Shown piece by piece: positions 23,809-37,358 of a stretch of 64,000 bases of DNA; positions within the stretch are counted from its first letter, which is position 1, and each line of letters opens with the position of its first letter. The DNA comes from Paracentrotus lividus. Lineage: Eukaryota; Echinodermata; Echinoidea; Camarodonta; Echinidae. The stretch lies in assembly GCA_940671915.1 (NCBI GenBank), contig CALNVZ010002100.1, positions 2,296,699 to 2,360,698 of the forward strand, read 5' to 3'. Both the position numbers and the translations under genes were made by a program. Below the pieces are notes generated by a model. The model was not told the origin of the DNA. It did no database searches and saw nothing but the letters and a program-made list of their open reading frames with translations.

Positions 23809-24221
23809 GTGTAGCTCATTCCATGATCATACACAATACAAAAAAAAATAAAATAATAAAAATAAAGTAAATAAATAAAAAAAAAATCAATAAAATAGAA
23901 ATACATAGTCGCGGCAATCATGGTAATAGTCCCCCTGTCTTGGTTGACTAGGGTCATATGGGGATTCCGAGTCGCCGGGCCACAACATATCTGGCAAGAT
24001 ATGGTTTATGGCCCCTAATCGCTAATGGACCCAGAATTTAGTCATCTTGAACCTTTATTTTTAGAGGGTCCCTGAAACAAACTCCACCATGCTTTGATGA
24101 TAGGTAAGATGTCCTCCTCGGTCACTAATGAGCTCATAATGTCCCAATAAACCGTACCTCAAACTTATGTGTAACAGGCTCTGAACATAGACAATGACCA
24201 TGTCAAGTAGCCATGTGTGAT

Positions 24222-26210
24222 CTAAACACAACACAAAAAGAAAGTTCCCCCTATTTCAGATATCAATAATTTTTGAACCAGGAGGAATTAAAAAAATCCA
24301 ATTATATGTACATGTAGGGAATTTAATTAACTACAATGGGAACGAATTTTAGGAAAAATCATCAAGTCATGCTTCAGTGAGCAATGGTTGAATGCAAAAA
24401 TTTCATTTTTTGAAGTTCGCAAGCCTAAAATTGCAACTTTGATTTAATGACAACTGACCCATTTTCAGATTTTAAACATTTTACACTTCAGAATGTATGC
24501 AAAACGTACTTTCCAATATACGGAAACTAAATTTGCGTCAAATTTCACGGTTGAGTGAGCATGCAGCAAAAAATGCCCAAACTGCGATTTTTACTTCTTT
24601 GCCATGGTATAATCGATCAAATGTGAGGGGATACCTGTTTTAGAAGTGTATGCAACCAATATTCATTCATTCACGGTTGAATGAACCCATCAAACAACCA
24701 AAAAATAGGTCATTTTAGAATTACGAAAATGCATTGCAGTAATTTTATGCACTAGAAAGCATCTCAATAACATTTTTTGGGTTGTTTGGGTTGTTTGGGC
24801 ACGTGTCAATGATCCTATGGCATTTATTTACAAATTCATGCTTCAGTGAGCACGTGAGACTGGAAAAGCCCTTTTCTCACGTACGGACTGAAATTCAAAT
24901 TCTTACTTTGATTGAATATAACAATTCTTTTAGGGGAGTACCTTTGATTTTATTTTCCTTAAAATCCCGATGTTTTACGCCTCAGTGGACACAAGATACA
25001 ATAAAATCATCAAAATGAGAAAAAAGTTTGGGGCTTCGTCATGGTTCAGTGACTTTTCGAATACATAATTTGAATAAAGATCATGTTAGTTAGAGACCAG
25101 TTGAAGCTATGTGCAAAGTTTCAAAATATAATTCACAGTCAAATGGACAAAACCTGACAATTAAAATATGCCAAATTTCACTTTTGTTAAACTTTTGTTA
25201 AACCTCTGTACCTAAAGTCAATGGAGGAGGAAATCAATACCTGACAAATGTGAAATTCGGCCAATTTCATTGATGATTATTGTTAATTCTACTGTGAGTT
25301 ATGTCACGAAACTTGGCACACAGCTTCAACTGATCTCTAGCTAATATGATCTTTATTCAAATTACGTATTCGAAAAGTCACTGAACCACGACGAAGCCCC
25401 AAACTTTCTTCTCTTTTTCATGATTTTCTTGTATCTTGTGCCCACTGAGGCGTGAAACATCGGGATTTTTGTGAAAACAAAATCAAAAGTACTCCCAAAA
25501 AAGAATTATTATATTCAATCAAAGTAAGAATTTGAATTTTAGTCCAAATGTGAGAAAAGGGCTTTTCCAGTCTCACGTGCTCACTGAAGCATGAATTTGT
25601 AAATAAATGCCATATGATCATTGACATGTACCCAAAGAATATAAATACAACCCAAAAAATGTTATTGAGATGCTTTCTAGTACATAAAATTACTGCAATG
25701 CATTTTCGTAATTCTAAAATGGCCTATTTTTTGGTTGTTTGATGGGTTCATTCAACCGTGAATGAATGGATATTTGTTGCATACACTTCCAAAACAGGAA
25801 TTTCCTCATATTTGATCAATTATACCATGGCAAAGAAGTAAAAATCGCACTTTGGGCAATTTTTGCTGCATGCTTACTCAACCGTAACATTTGACGCAAA
25901 TTTCGTTTCCGTATATTGGGAAGCACTTTTTGCATACATTCTGACGTGTAATGTTTAAAATCTAAAAAATGGGTCCGTTATCATTGAATCAAAGTTGCCA
26001 TTTTAGGCTTGCGAACTTCAAAAATTGACATTTTTGCATTCAACCATTACTCACTGAAGCATGACTTGATGATTTTTCCTAAAATTCGCTCCCATTGTGG
26101 CTAATGAAATTCCCTACATGGGCATATAATTAGATTTTTTTAATTCCTCCTGTTTAAAAAAGTTATTTATATCTGAAATAGGGGGAACTTTCTTTTTGTG
26201 TTGTGTTTAG
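24222..26210. mobile_element. 2-kb fold-back element with about 950-bp arms
   Basis: The left arm (24222 to about 25190) and right arm (about 25236-26210) are reverse complements over nearly their full length, from CTAAACACAACACAAAAAG to the GTGCcAAGTTTC region, with scattered differences. Words of the type GGTTSAGTGAGCA recur inside each arm (near 24371, 24551, 24840, 24970 and 25045). The arms read no long ORF. A fold-back or Helitron-like non-autonomous element is the likely nature. Confidence 0.8.
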
Positions 26211-28464
26211 TTATCCTCATGGGCCGGTAGCGTTAATCTCTTACACGCAATAATTGCTAATCTTTGTCCCGTTACACTCATGCAGTACATGCATGGGTCA
26301 TGTTTTAATCCAGGGCTGGAGTAGAGCTCACGTTCACGAGTTAGTGAGGATATCAAGGGTAGATTAACGTTCCAAGATGGCAGCGGATGTGCTACCTGCT
26401 TCAAAGCATTCAATGCGAATATACATAACTATGTTTAAAGGGATGAATTAATGGAAATGGGAAGAAATTCAGCTGAATATTGCTGACAGTAGTCACATAT
26501 TATTCTGCATGCATAAAAAGATATGTGTGAGAAATTGTGTGACATTTCTTTCATGAATTATGGTGAATTTTAGTGTTTTTGTCCGAGAGGTACGATTGCT
26601 TCCGTAAAACTCAGCGATCGGCTCAGCCCGTTCGCATCCAATGAGCGCGGTACATATGATGTATGTTTAGGTATTGTTGTGCTCTTACGCTGCCAATGGA
26701 AGGTCCAATGACCATGTATACAGATATTTTTTTCTATAAATTTGCCTGTCTCTTTTTGATAATTTCATAATCATGAGCACTTCATCGATCATAATTTTTA
26801 TCAAATCATTCACAGATCTTAGCAAGCCATGGTTTTAGTTTTTGTCTCTTGTCTAATATAAATATGAAAATGAAATACATTTAGTCCTTGCCACAGGTTT
26901 CTAACGATTATTTTAAATTTGGTTATCAAACCAACAAAACCAAATGCCAAATTCAGTGATCAACTGCTTCCATTATATTGAGCTATCTTCCCCGTACCTA
27001 ACGAGGTCAGATAACTCGGATGTTGGGGGTGGTTAGGATGGAATATGATATTTTATGATAACTTAATGATTTCAAATGAGCTCTTCCCTATCATATTCAC
27101 CCGTGTCATTCTATAGTTTTGCAAGCGAAATCGCTGTTTAGGTAGAAATCGTCATTAGCGGTATTAATCTCATTAAGGCTGATAATTAAAACAAAGTTTA
27201 ATTTTTACAGACATTCCCAAAACAAGGAATTAAAATATATACATTACACGGTACATTTATTGTATTATCACCTTCAATTTCTCAGATACATTATCAAAAT
27301 CAATCTAGCAATACATTGTCCTAAAATAATTTCCAAATGTTGTACAAAAAAAAAAACAACAACAACAACAACAAAACAAACAAAAAAGGTCAAAGCAATA
27401 AAAGTAACGAATTTCTGATACGATATTGTATATATTGACTATGTTTACAAAATATGAAGTTTCATTGAATAAATCTCATGCTTTCCGATATTATTTCGTT
27501 GCCATGGAAGATGACCTCGATTAGTCTCAATCTCCTGGATTATCCCATGATCCAACCTTCAGGATGAATCCTAAATCATGAGCTCACACAGCCAAGATAT
27601 GTTTCCAGTCTCCTAAATCATGAGCTCACACAGCCAAGAAATGGTTTCAGTCTCCTCCTGACACATCCCTAATAACGCCTAAATGTCACAAACAAGACGA
27701 ATTTTATACGTCATCATAAAGGTGTTTGAATATGATTTAGTGTTCATTCAGTACTAGTGTGGTAGTGGATTCGATTTAAAAAAAAAAATCATATAGCAAC
27801 TGTATTAAAATCATTAAAAAAAAAATCGTTTGAATCCCTTAAATTTTTCTTGAGTGACGAAAAGCAGACCATCAACGTTTAATGTAAAAATGTTATATAA
27901 ACCATTTACTGTTCAATCCAGAATTTATTTGATTTTATATTAAACGTACAAACAAGCATCAAGATACATAGAATTATTTAAATTTAAAAAAATTATAAGG
28001 CATAACCCATGACAAGACACAATATGACAAAATGATATAGTTCATGGTAAATTAAGAGACAGGTTCAATGAACTGGTAGGGCAAACAGAGAGTGAAAGAG
28101 GGGGATATAAGTGAAAGGAGAAAAGAGAATCGGTGATGGTGATCGTGCATACTGATACATAATAATGTTTCAATATAAACATGATAAAGTCATAATAGAA
28201 TAATGAATACAACATAGACTATGATAAATATGAATGATAATAATGATTCTAGTTTAGGTCATTAGTAAAGTATAAACATGATAAAGGAGAGCTGCAATCA
28301 ACATAAATTGTGATTAAGCATAAAGTAATGAAGCATGGTATGGTCATACTTGTCATGGTTATTTTCACCCAATTCATTCTAGTCTATAAACTTTAGAGAA
28401 GTCGTTTTAGATTAGTTTGTACATAATAGTTTTGTTTGTTTGTTTTTTGCCCAAATAATACTTA
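26211..28464. other. Intergenic DNA, one small tandem duplication
   Basis: AT-rich and without a convincing exon. A 42-bp unit beginning TCCTAAATCATGAGCTCACA is present twice at 27569-27652, and an (AAC)n run lies at 27355-27375. Nothing else was recognised. Confidence 0.5.
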
Positions 28465-28685
28465 TACCGGGGGCCAGGCTCGACTAGCACACGTGCTACC
28501 TTCTGGTTCCTATTAACAACTATATTCTTTTATATCTACCTATTTTATATCTCCAACACTTTGTATTATAATTATTGTATCCATGCCAATGTATTCTGTA
28601 CCTGTATTCACCATTGTATGAATACTTTGTTGTTGTTGTTGTTGTTGTTAATGAATAAATTCAATTCAATTCAATTCAATTCAAC
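28465..28685 (+). mobile_element. LINE 3' end with (TTG)n and (AATTC)n tail
   Basis: GGGGGCCAGGCTCGACTAGC and CACGTGCTACCTTCTGGTTC precede a T-rich stretch, then GTTGTTGTTGTTG and AATTCAATTCAATTC repeats. This is the usual form of the 3' UTR of CR1/L2-like LINEs in invertebrates. No RT coding remains upstream. Confidence 0.5.
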
Positions 28686-31600
28686 TGTAACAATCACATC
28701 ACTACCGACATTTAAATTACCTGTTTTATAAATCTTTGAAGTGAAATATGTAAACCTTAATAAATAAATCCTTTTACCAATTCCTGACAGCACTGTAATA
28801 TGATAATATCGTGATATCCTTAGTGTTGTGAAATGATCCAAATAAGAAGTATTCCACACAGTGTCCGAAATAAACGATTGCCAGCTCACCGATGGCCTAA
28901 AATTTGTAGAGTGATTCTTATTCAGCTGGAAATGGTATCATGTAGAAAGTTTGTGGGGTATGGACAGTTATACCTTTTATTAGTGTATAGGGGCGTTGAT
29001 TCATCTGTTCCTCTTCAGAATTGAGGGAGGAAGGGGGCTCACCAATGAATATAACACATACGCTCTATTCTATTACATGAGAATGAAACTAAAATATTTA
29101 TTATTACCCTAATATCGTTTATTAACAGCATTTTATTCCCAATCTGGATGGGACTGTCCCGGTATGAGTAACAAAAACAGACACATGAGTATCAAGATCA
29201 AGTTTAAAATCCTTGATCACTCTTTATGAGTCAGAAAACGGCCTACTTTGTGATATTGCTACCATATAACCCGTGATCGTTTGGGATACACAGTCTGTAC
29301 TATAACCACAAATCTTTTGATTCTTCAGGGTACTTACAAGATGGTGTTACTATTGGTAACAGACTCACTTGAGATCTTATTAATGAAATCAATTGACTAT
29401 AGCATGGATTGTGTCAGACTGCACTGTTTGTCTGTATGCTAGGAGCAGCCTGTTTATAATGTTGGTGAGAGAGTTTTTACTTGAACCCGCTTGAAAGATT
29501 ATTTCTGTATTTCTATAGTTATGTTAATCAAATCGTGTCCATCCGTGATAGGCCGAATCGAAAAGGAGTAAACAAAACAAACAAAATATTACTTCATGTG
29601 GCTGAGGATTGATGTGGATTCGCATGAACTATACCTGCTGAGAGCACAGACGGTATCGCATAGCCCTTCCCCTTTGATCATGATTATAGTTATGAAAATG
29701 AAATGAAACCCCCAACTATTTTATTATTGCCCTTATCATCCCAATGTATTTCATTTTTATTGAAAATGGTTGTTTGATTGGATTCGATTATCCATAACTA
29801 TAGGACTTTTAAACTGACCGCAGACATCGGCATAAAAGTTGTTGCATTACATTAAAAGATTTAAAAAAAAACACCAAATGAATATAAATTTTAAAAAGAA
29901 TAACAACCCATATCATATTATTTGGTTTCTATAATACCCCCTCCCCCGAATGATGTCCCCCTACCACCTGGTCCAATATGACACAAATCCACAGCTGACC
30001 GTGTGCCCCCGGATATGCTATATTTGGGGAAGAAGTTCACGGATCTTGTCTGCTTGCAGACCAATCCCAGCTATTTATTGGGGGTTACTAAAACCATGGA
30101 TCCTACTAAGACCCATGCTAAAACTGAGTTCAGGAACGATTGAGGACATTATGCAGTGGCCCCGTTTCTTCCTTCCTCTATCATGTCTATGATTTCATTA
30201 ATAAAATAACACAGTAATTCATTTATGGGTTATGTTTTCCCCACAATTTTCAGCCCCCAATAAAGTCAAACTAAATAAGGAAGACATATTTGATGAATGT
30301 ATGTTGTAAGTCTTATATCATGCCGTTAGTGTATCTTACATGTTAGAAAAAAAATTGATAACGACAACACCCTTTTTAAGACAAACAAATTCTTCATTAA
30401 TGTATAAAAAGGTTTGAAGATGTTTTAGGGTGTCCGTTATTACCATTTCTGAACTTGAAAGAGTTCTCATCATCAGCAGGATTCTGAGGTGCTGATGAGC
30501 TCTCTCCCATTTCCAGAAAGGTGCGATTGTGGCAAAATAAAGGTGCTCGATGGAATCCCTAAGAGTGTACGCATGCTACAGGTCGGATTGGCAATCATTT
30601 TTAGCGAATACTTTCCCATGTTCATGATGTTTACTGTAAAACATTTTTATCAATAACAAATTAGATAGACAATATACATGCCTAAAGAAGCTTGTATCGT
30701 TCAGGGATTAGAACCGACAACCTTCATATCTCTAACATGTCTAATGAATAGTGCTTGACACCTTTTAAGAGCTCATAAGTATTGTCTTAAGACTTTCAAA
30801 GATATTAAAGCACAGGTATAGATCTGCGTTGCAGTCTCTAGACCACCTAGTACTTATGAATCGTTATTTGGTGTGTCATAGAAAGCTATATTAAATATTA
30901 TTTGGATATTTCAAGCCTATACAAGTTCAGAGGAAACTGTATCCATGGTGACAGTTTCACTCTTATTTTGATACTGGATTTACCTGTACCAAACAGTCAA
31001 GGGGCTCCCTGTTTCCGCAACATTGTTTCGTTGAATTTCTGAATTTGGTTTTAGCGTCGTACCCTCTTCATATTGGCATGTTGCCTTCATTAAGTTCTTC
31101 TTGTTATGTAGATGAGGTGGCTGTGACTAAATCACTGGATTGAAGATTGATCTACTAATTGCTGCTATGAATCAGCATTATGTTCCCTTGCTAAATGTAC
31201 CACAACTGTTTGATCTGCATGTACTGAATACGAATTTCAATCGAACTTCAGACTGGTGTATTGTTTCATCATGACATAATTCCACTCCATGTTTAATTGA
31301 GCAATACAGTGTTTAGTTACATATAATGTTAGGGAAGCAAATTTAAAGTTTAATGACGATTTACTAACGGGTATCATAAAAAAACAACCAGTCATTTGGT
31401 GAGCAATAAGTTTGAATCTAATGTGAATTCTTGATTATGTTTTAAAATACTCGTTTTTAAGGCTAATAAAAAGGGACTATGAGGCCAAAACATACAATAA
31501 GAAAATGCTTGCTTTAATGATATTTATTCATACTGCAATAACGGCTCCCATAGAAACTCCGTAGGGGTGTTTCATCAATATTTAAAATCGATTTAAAATC

Positions 31601-32680
31601 GGTTTTAAATTTTAAAATCGATTATAAGTATGGATGAAACATCCCCTGATATCAAAAAAGCAAACTGGGCATCATCGTCATCAGCATCATCATCATTACA
31701 GAGATAATATCAAAGAGATATAATTTACGATAGAAAACCCTCCTACACAATAAATTGCAAGCATCAATGTCCATACACCATTTGAATGACTATGATCATG
31801 ATCACGATAATGATGGGTGACTTGGCTCGCCTTTAGGGAGTTCCCCGAACCCATCCAGGAGCGAGACCATAAGAAGTTGGCAAATGGCCACACATTTCCA
31901 TTGTTTTTGTCACGTTTACACAGTTGTTTCGCCACAAACAAACACTAGTCCCCATATTCATATGTCTTTGAGATAATTTACAAACATCCTGAAAATACAA
32001 AACCTCATTGTATTAATCATGAGATTTTTGGGCCAGCTATAATCTGCCCAGGAGATGAACTTTTGAGGTGATCCCTGAAGGCGTCTACTGACAGCATTCT
32101 GCATTGTCTTCTGTACGATGCGTTTAACTTGTGTTTTCGGCTACAAATGAATTAAACATTATTTAAGATGGTAGAATATTGATAAGAAAGCTATAGGGAA
32201 CAAAATGAAACAAATTATACGCATTTGCTTTGTTTGTTAAGTTACAATAACAAGTTATGTTGAGATTTTTTTTCATCAAATTTGTTTATTTACCTGTGAG
32301 TGTAAATGATATCAATTTAAATATGGCAAATAAGATTGAAAAAATCTTGAGGCTTGTGAGACAGTATAGGCATCCGCAATGTTTATCCACATTTAAATGA
32401 CATGACACACAAAACAGGTGTGTTCAAACTAAACTTACGAATTGTATCAGTATAATGTTCATTTCAGGGCGTTGGCCCATGCGGCCATTAGGGGTACTCA
32501 CAAATAATTAAGGTTCAAATATACTTGTGAAGTGTGGATAATTATGCTTTCAATTTATGAGTTTGCTTCCATCCTTCCCCCATACTACAAAATGTTTGAA
32601 AATGTGGAATGGGACAACAGGCATGTTAAGCTTGCGTTGTCACAAATCAAGGCATATAATAGCAAATGAGATGGAATTAT
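28686..32680. other. Intergenic DNA, mostly unassigned
   Basis: Apart from the two weak exons near 31 kb I see no gene. Small features: a GGGGGTTACT-type G/C-rich patch near 30000 with an open minus frame of about 45 codons, a (TCA)n-like patch at 31675-31700, and a short TTTAAAATCGATTTTAAA-like palindrome near 31580-31620. Confidence 0.4.
30473..31120 (-). CDS. Two candidate exons of an unidentified gene (weak)
   Basis: Segment 31120-30984 lies between a plausible acceptor (TTTAGTCACAG|CC) and donor (TACAG|GTAAAT). It is open for 45 codons (includes ATCQYEEGTTLKPNSEIQ) and ends in phase 2. Segment 30575-30473 follows an acceptor (CGACCTGTAG|C), accepts phase 2, and reads 33 codons to a stop (ends in SESC). 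Another frame of the second segment is also open. Both are in the same orientation as the EMI genes and could be the end of a cytoplasmic tail. No domain was recognised, and chance is possible. Confidence 0.25.
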
Positions 32681-32681
32681 A

Positions 32682-34259
32682 CAGTGCGTCCCAGAAAAAA
32701 AGTACACCCAACTTTGAAGGTCTCGTATTAGAAATTCATAAATCATGTGACCTTATTTTTATGTTAAAGAGTAACTCATGTTCTGTTCGATGATACCAAA
32801 TTTATGTCAATACTGTCACGAATGACTGAGTACTTGAACTTTGAAAAAAATCCGTCGAAAGGGCTTTGTACTAAGTTTTTCGGAAGTAAACTTTTCATTT
32901 CAATAATCCTCATGTTTTTTGTTTTAGCCTGAAAATGATGCAAAGTGGATAAAAGTTATATGCGAAATGTAGCTCAAGAGAATTGACCAAAAATGTTAAT
33001 TATATTCATGGTATATTGTCAATGAAATCCTGGCTCCCTGATCATCATTCATTGTTTGAGGTAAGCCTTCCTGAGTTATTCACAAAGGATAAAGCGTTAC
33101 TTGGGATGCTATCTTGATGAAATCCTCTTTCAATTGCCTTAGTATGTATGAACACTTGGATGATCTTCCATATGATTGTGTCCTTCCTTGAATTTCAAGT
33201 GCCTTAGAAGTAAGTAAAACATTGATTTCATGTGTCAGGATACCTCATGCAACCAAAATGGTGCAGCGAACAACAGAGCAGAGGGTTTTGTAGTCAGGAG
33301 ATACCATACAACAAGGGGGATGGTGCCCCTGCACACAGGAGTGTAGCGGTTCGAGATCGACTTCGGGAGGTGTTTGGTAATCGCATAATTGCGCTCAATT
33401 ACAAAAACGAGCTGTCGAAGACATGCAACGACGCTGCGATTTATGCATTGGGAGGGAAGGTGGGCACGTTGAAAAAGTTGTTAAGTTGAAATTAGCTAAA
33501 CCCAAAATAACCCAAACTTGGTACACTCTAAAAACTGAAGTGCTGTTTTTAGCTCTTCAAGTGCTGAAATCAGCACTTTTTAGGTGCTTGCATAGTGACT
33601 GCACTCAAAGTGCTGTTTAACTGCACCTAAAGTGCTGTTTTAGCACTTTCACGTGAGCTGAACTTTCAGCAAAAATGGGCAAAAACGGCGTGACTTCGTT
33701 GGGATTCGAACCTGGGTCCCCTGCATGAGAAGCGCTGACGAGCACGTTAGACCAATTCACATCTCACGGTTGCTAGCAGATCATATTGTTGCATGATGAA
33801 CTTTCTTAAAATTTGCCATAATCATCTACTATGCTGTCATAATTAAAGCCAGTTAGCGAGATTTCCGTTGGTCTATTGGTAACGTCAGCGGTACTCTTCC
33901 ATGTCAAGGTGAACCCGGTTCGAATCCCATACCGACCATGAACATTTTTTGTTAATAAATTAGCACTTGGGTAAGTGCTAAAACAGCACTTCAGGTGCTG
34001 ATTTAGCACTTCAAGTGCAGTCACTATACGAGCACCCATAAATTAGCACTTCAGTGTTTAGAGTGTACAAAGCACTTTCGACGGATTTTTTAAAAAGTAT
34101 GAATACTCGGTCATTCGTGACAGCACAGACATAAATTTTATATCATTGAATAGAGTATGAGTTACTCTTTAACATGAGATATAATATATGGTCACATGAT
34201 TTATGAATTCCTTATACGAGGCCCTCAAAGTTGGGTATACTTTTTTCTGGGATGCACTG
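32682..34259. mobile_element. Degenerate Tc1/mariner-type transposon, TA-flanked
   Basis: Ends CAGTGCGTCCCAGAAAAAAA and, in reverse complement, CAGTGCATCCCAGAAAAAAG, are flanked by TA. The terminal repeats extend about 190 bp (to the CCGTCGAAAGGGCTTTGTA region on the left; 34067 onward on the right). Plus frame 33316-33400 reads GDGAPAHRSVAVRDRLREVF, a mariner-transposase-like block around the second catalytic Asp. The rest of the transposase is decayed, and another element (33522-34068) is inserted. Confidence 0.8.
33522..34068. mobile_element. Non-autonomous element carrying two inverted tRNA-like segments
   Basis: Ends TACACTCTAAAAACTGAAGT and CTTCAGTGTTTAGAGTGTA are inverted partners, bounded by TA, with subterminal AGTGCTG/CAGCACT words. 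Inside, a minus-strand tRNA-like stretch (about 33690-33765, with AGGTTCGAATCCCAACG) and a plus-strand one (about 33862-33940, with CGGTTCGAATCCCATACCG) face each other. It is nested in the mariner relic. Confidence 0.7.
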
Positions 34260-35000
34260 TATAGTCGGATTTACAAAGTTATAATTTATACAAATCATTT
34301 AAAAGGACAATTTCCTTTTCTATTATCAAAGATTTCTTTTACTATATGCTTTTTACAAATCTTGCTGGACCATGTGTTTTGTCTCCAAACTATGACAATG
34401 GTGTACGTGCAGGAAACAAAGTTGTATGCTGTTAAAAGGAAGGGATCTTGACAACTTATTGGCATATCCCACCAAGCAAAGATGATCGTGTTTATTTTCC
34501 TGTCTACAAGTATTACTGTCATAAAGCCGGCAAGTCCATGTGACAAAAAATGAATGTACATAAAGTAGTGTTATGTGGTTACAAGAATTTTTTTTAGCAT
34601 GTTTAGCAGGAGATTTATGTCACTAAATTTTATTTTAAATATTTCATTTCTTCGGGTCTATTATCGGGCCTTTCAGACTCTGAAAAGATGATAATCTACG
34701 ACATTATAAATAAGTAAAATTCACGAAGGAATAACAGTTCATATCACTTGATAGCTAATTCTTAGGTTAAGAAACAATTTGCCATAACGCACCTACAAAC
34801 TTAACTTTCTTATGAAACTCTCCATTCCGTGGCGTGCTTCCCTGTTACCATGACAACAGAGTAGAACTGTTTCCCTGACTTGGTTTGAAGGTATTGCGAT
34901 TATGGTTCATCAAACCACAATGACTTTACTAAAGAATTCCCTATCAATTGTCCCACATGAACTACATATGTGATGTAGGCAGTATTATCAAATATATATA

Positions 35001-35648
35001 CACTGTAAAAAATATTTGTATTTTTACAGCAAATCTGCTGTCAGCAGAGTCGCCATGAAAAATGTAATTCAAAAAAACACTTTTGTTGTAAATTTCTCCT
35101 GCAAATAATTACATGAGAAATACAAAATATAATAATAATAATAATAATAATTATGTGATTTGTATTGCGCACGTATCCACTCTGTAGAGTACTCGAGGCG
35201 CATTATCATATTATTATTACCCGGCTTAGCTAGGCTACCCCGAAAGGCGCTCACAGCATTCAAGGAATTTCTTCCTACCGGTACCCATTCACCTCACTTG
35301 GGTCAAGTACGGCAAATTTGCAGGTTGACACCTTGCCGAAGGATGTTAGTGGTATGGACGGGATTCGAACCGCGTACCTTGTGATCGTAAGTCCGCCGAC
35401 TTATCCACTCGACCACACCACTCCCACATACATCAGGAGTAACACATTTGTTCCGTTTTAACTAAAATACGTAAGCTTTAGAACTCTAATGATTTTTTTC
35501 CTTCTCTTTCACAAATTCTTAGAGGAGAAATTTACAACAAAACTGTTTTTTAAATTAAATTTTTGTATGGCGACTCTGCTGACATCACTTTGCTGTTTTT
35601 TTTTTTTTTTTTTTTTTTTTTTTGTTTTCTTTTTTTTTTTCTACAGTG
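35001..35648. mobile_element. TA-flanked MITE, copy 1, interrupted by a SINE
   Basis: Ends CACTGTAAAAAATATTTG and TTTTTCTACAGTG, flanked by TA. The body matches the uninterrupted 332-bp copy at 55892-56223 on both sides of a SINE insertion at about 35127-35426. A poly-T run at 35592-35640 is an expansion within the right arm. Confidence 0.85.
35127..35426 (-). mobile_element. tRNA-derived SINE inserted in a MITE
   Basis: The minus strand carries the tRNA-like head (GTGGTGTGGTCGAGTGGATA, then CGCGGTTCGAATCCCGTCC) at about 35350-35423, a body with GGGTACCGGTAGGAAGAAAT, and an (ATT)n tail at 35128-35149. The uninterrupted MITE at 55892 shows the pre-insertion state. Confidence 0.85.
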
Positions 35649-35649
35649 T

Positions 35650-37287
35650 ACCATCTATGCAAAAAATTTTCCCCAAAGAGTATGTAGTTGATGGATAATA
35701 TACAATAAGAAATAATTAAAGGGATTGTGCAAGACTTGAAAGTAAAAAGTCAGCTAGCGGCGCGATCAAAAAATTTCGCACTGCGGATTTATCGGGAAAA
35801 ATGACAAGGGGGGGCCATAATGGCCCCCCCCCCCAGGTAATTTAGGGTTAAAGATGGAAATAGTCAGCAGTAATGATCATAACGCATAGAGTTGCTTTAT
35901 TCAATTGGCTATCGTGTGTCATCCTTTCACTACAAAAGAATTAAACTCATTCAATCCAAATACCTTTAAATTATTTTTTGGGACAACGACAGATCGTATC
36001 AATTAGTGCTCATGTTATTTTCCATCCTGAGCTGAAGTCGGTCTGGCTATTTTTGGTCTTGACTGAGAGAAGTCAGAATTAGAAGTTTCAACATTCAGGA
36101 AGCAAGCTACGACTCTAACCAAGATCCGTTCTAAATATATTTTAGACTGACTCAGCGGCGGATCTATTATGATTTAGAGATATGGAACAGGAGGGGACAG
36201 ATGGACATTTAAAAATGGGGAGGGAGGCAAAGACTAAGATCTTATTTGACATTGTTTAATAGAGAAATAAACATGTTGGATAGTATTTAACCTCAGCTTT
36301 CAGGGCGCCTCTTACGGGCCCGCCTGGATCCGCCACTTTCCGTGAATTTGAAGCGACTAATTAGATTTGTCTAAAATAAGTGCAAAATGTTGATCTTTAC
36401 TTACACATAGATTAATAATTTATATGAAATTCATGTTTCAATATGGTTCATGTTGTGTGCTATTCATTATTTTACCACTTAAAAATGAAATTCCTGCTAA
36501 TAATAATAGACAAATTTAGAACAATGAATTAATCTTAACGTTGCAACACATTATTTTTATGAAAATAAATGTGTTTTTTATTTTGGTGGACCTTCTCGAG
36601 AAGCGATTTAGGATTTCGAAAGAAAAATTAGGAATGTATTTCGAAAACCCAATTCAACGCCTCAAAATGTTGTACGAATAAAACACAAAAATGCATACGT
36701 GGGGCAAAAACAAACTAATCCAGTAATAGTTCAAGACAACTTATATTTGTAGAGCACTAATTCAAATATGATATTGCAATATTTTAATGAAGAGAACGTG
36801 GCAACGATGGATCCTAACAGCTGTAAGATAATACAGGGATAGGAATAAACTCCCAAGATTTAGCTTTGATGAGGTTTGACCTAAATATAAAATTAGAACC
36901 ATTCGTGTCGTGGGTTTGGTATAGAGGAAACCCAATTCATTTAAAACTCTACAGCAATAACAAAGACATTTTCGTATTTTGGTTAATGTCATAACCATAA
37001 CCTTTAGTCAGACATGCAGACATGTAATATATATATATTAGAAAAAAAATATTAGAATATAAAGAAAATTGTGTATTATCTGAAGCTTTGAGTTGTATTT
37101 AAGCCTATACTGCAATTTCATGTACTGGATTTTTGAGAAAAACAAACAAACAAACAAAACAAAACAAAACAAAAAACAAAACAAAACAAAAAAGAAAGAA
37201 ATACAAAATCAAGGCTCTGGTCGTTATATTATTTTTTTTAATTTTATTATTATTTTTTTTAATCTCTCTCTCCATCTTCCACCCCTT

Positions 37288-37358
<71 letters not shown>

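Noticed and set aside
31696..31941. Minus ORF with a HYRDHDHSHS patch as another His-rich receptor
   Set aside because: There is no signal peptide, no cysteine pattern and no matching splice phase; the patch comes from a short GATCATGATCATAG repeat.
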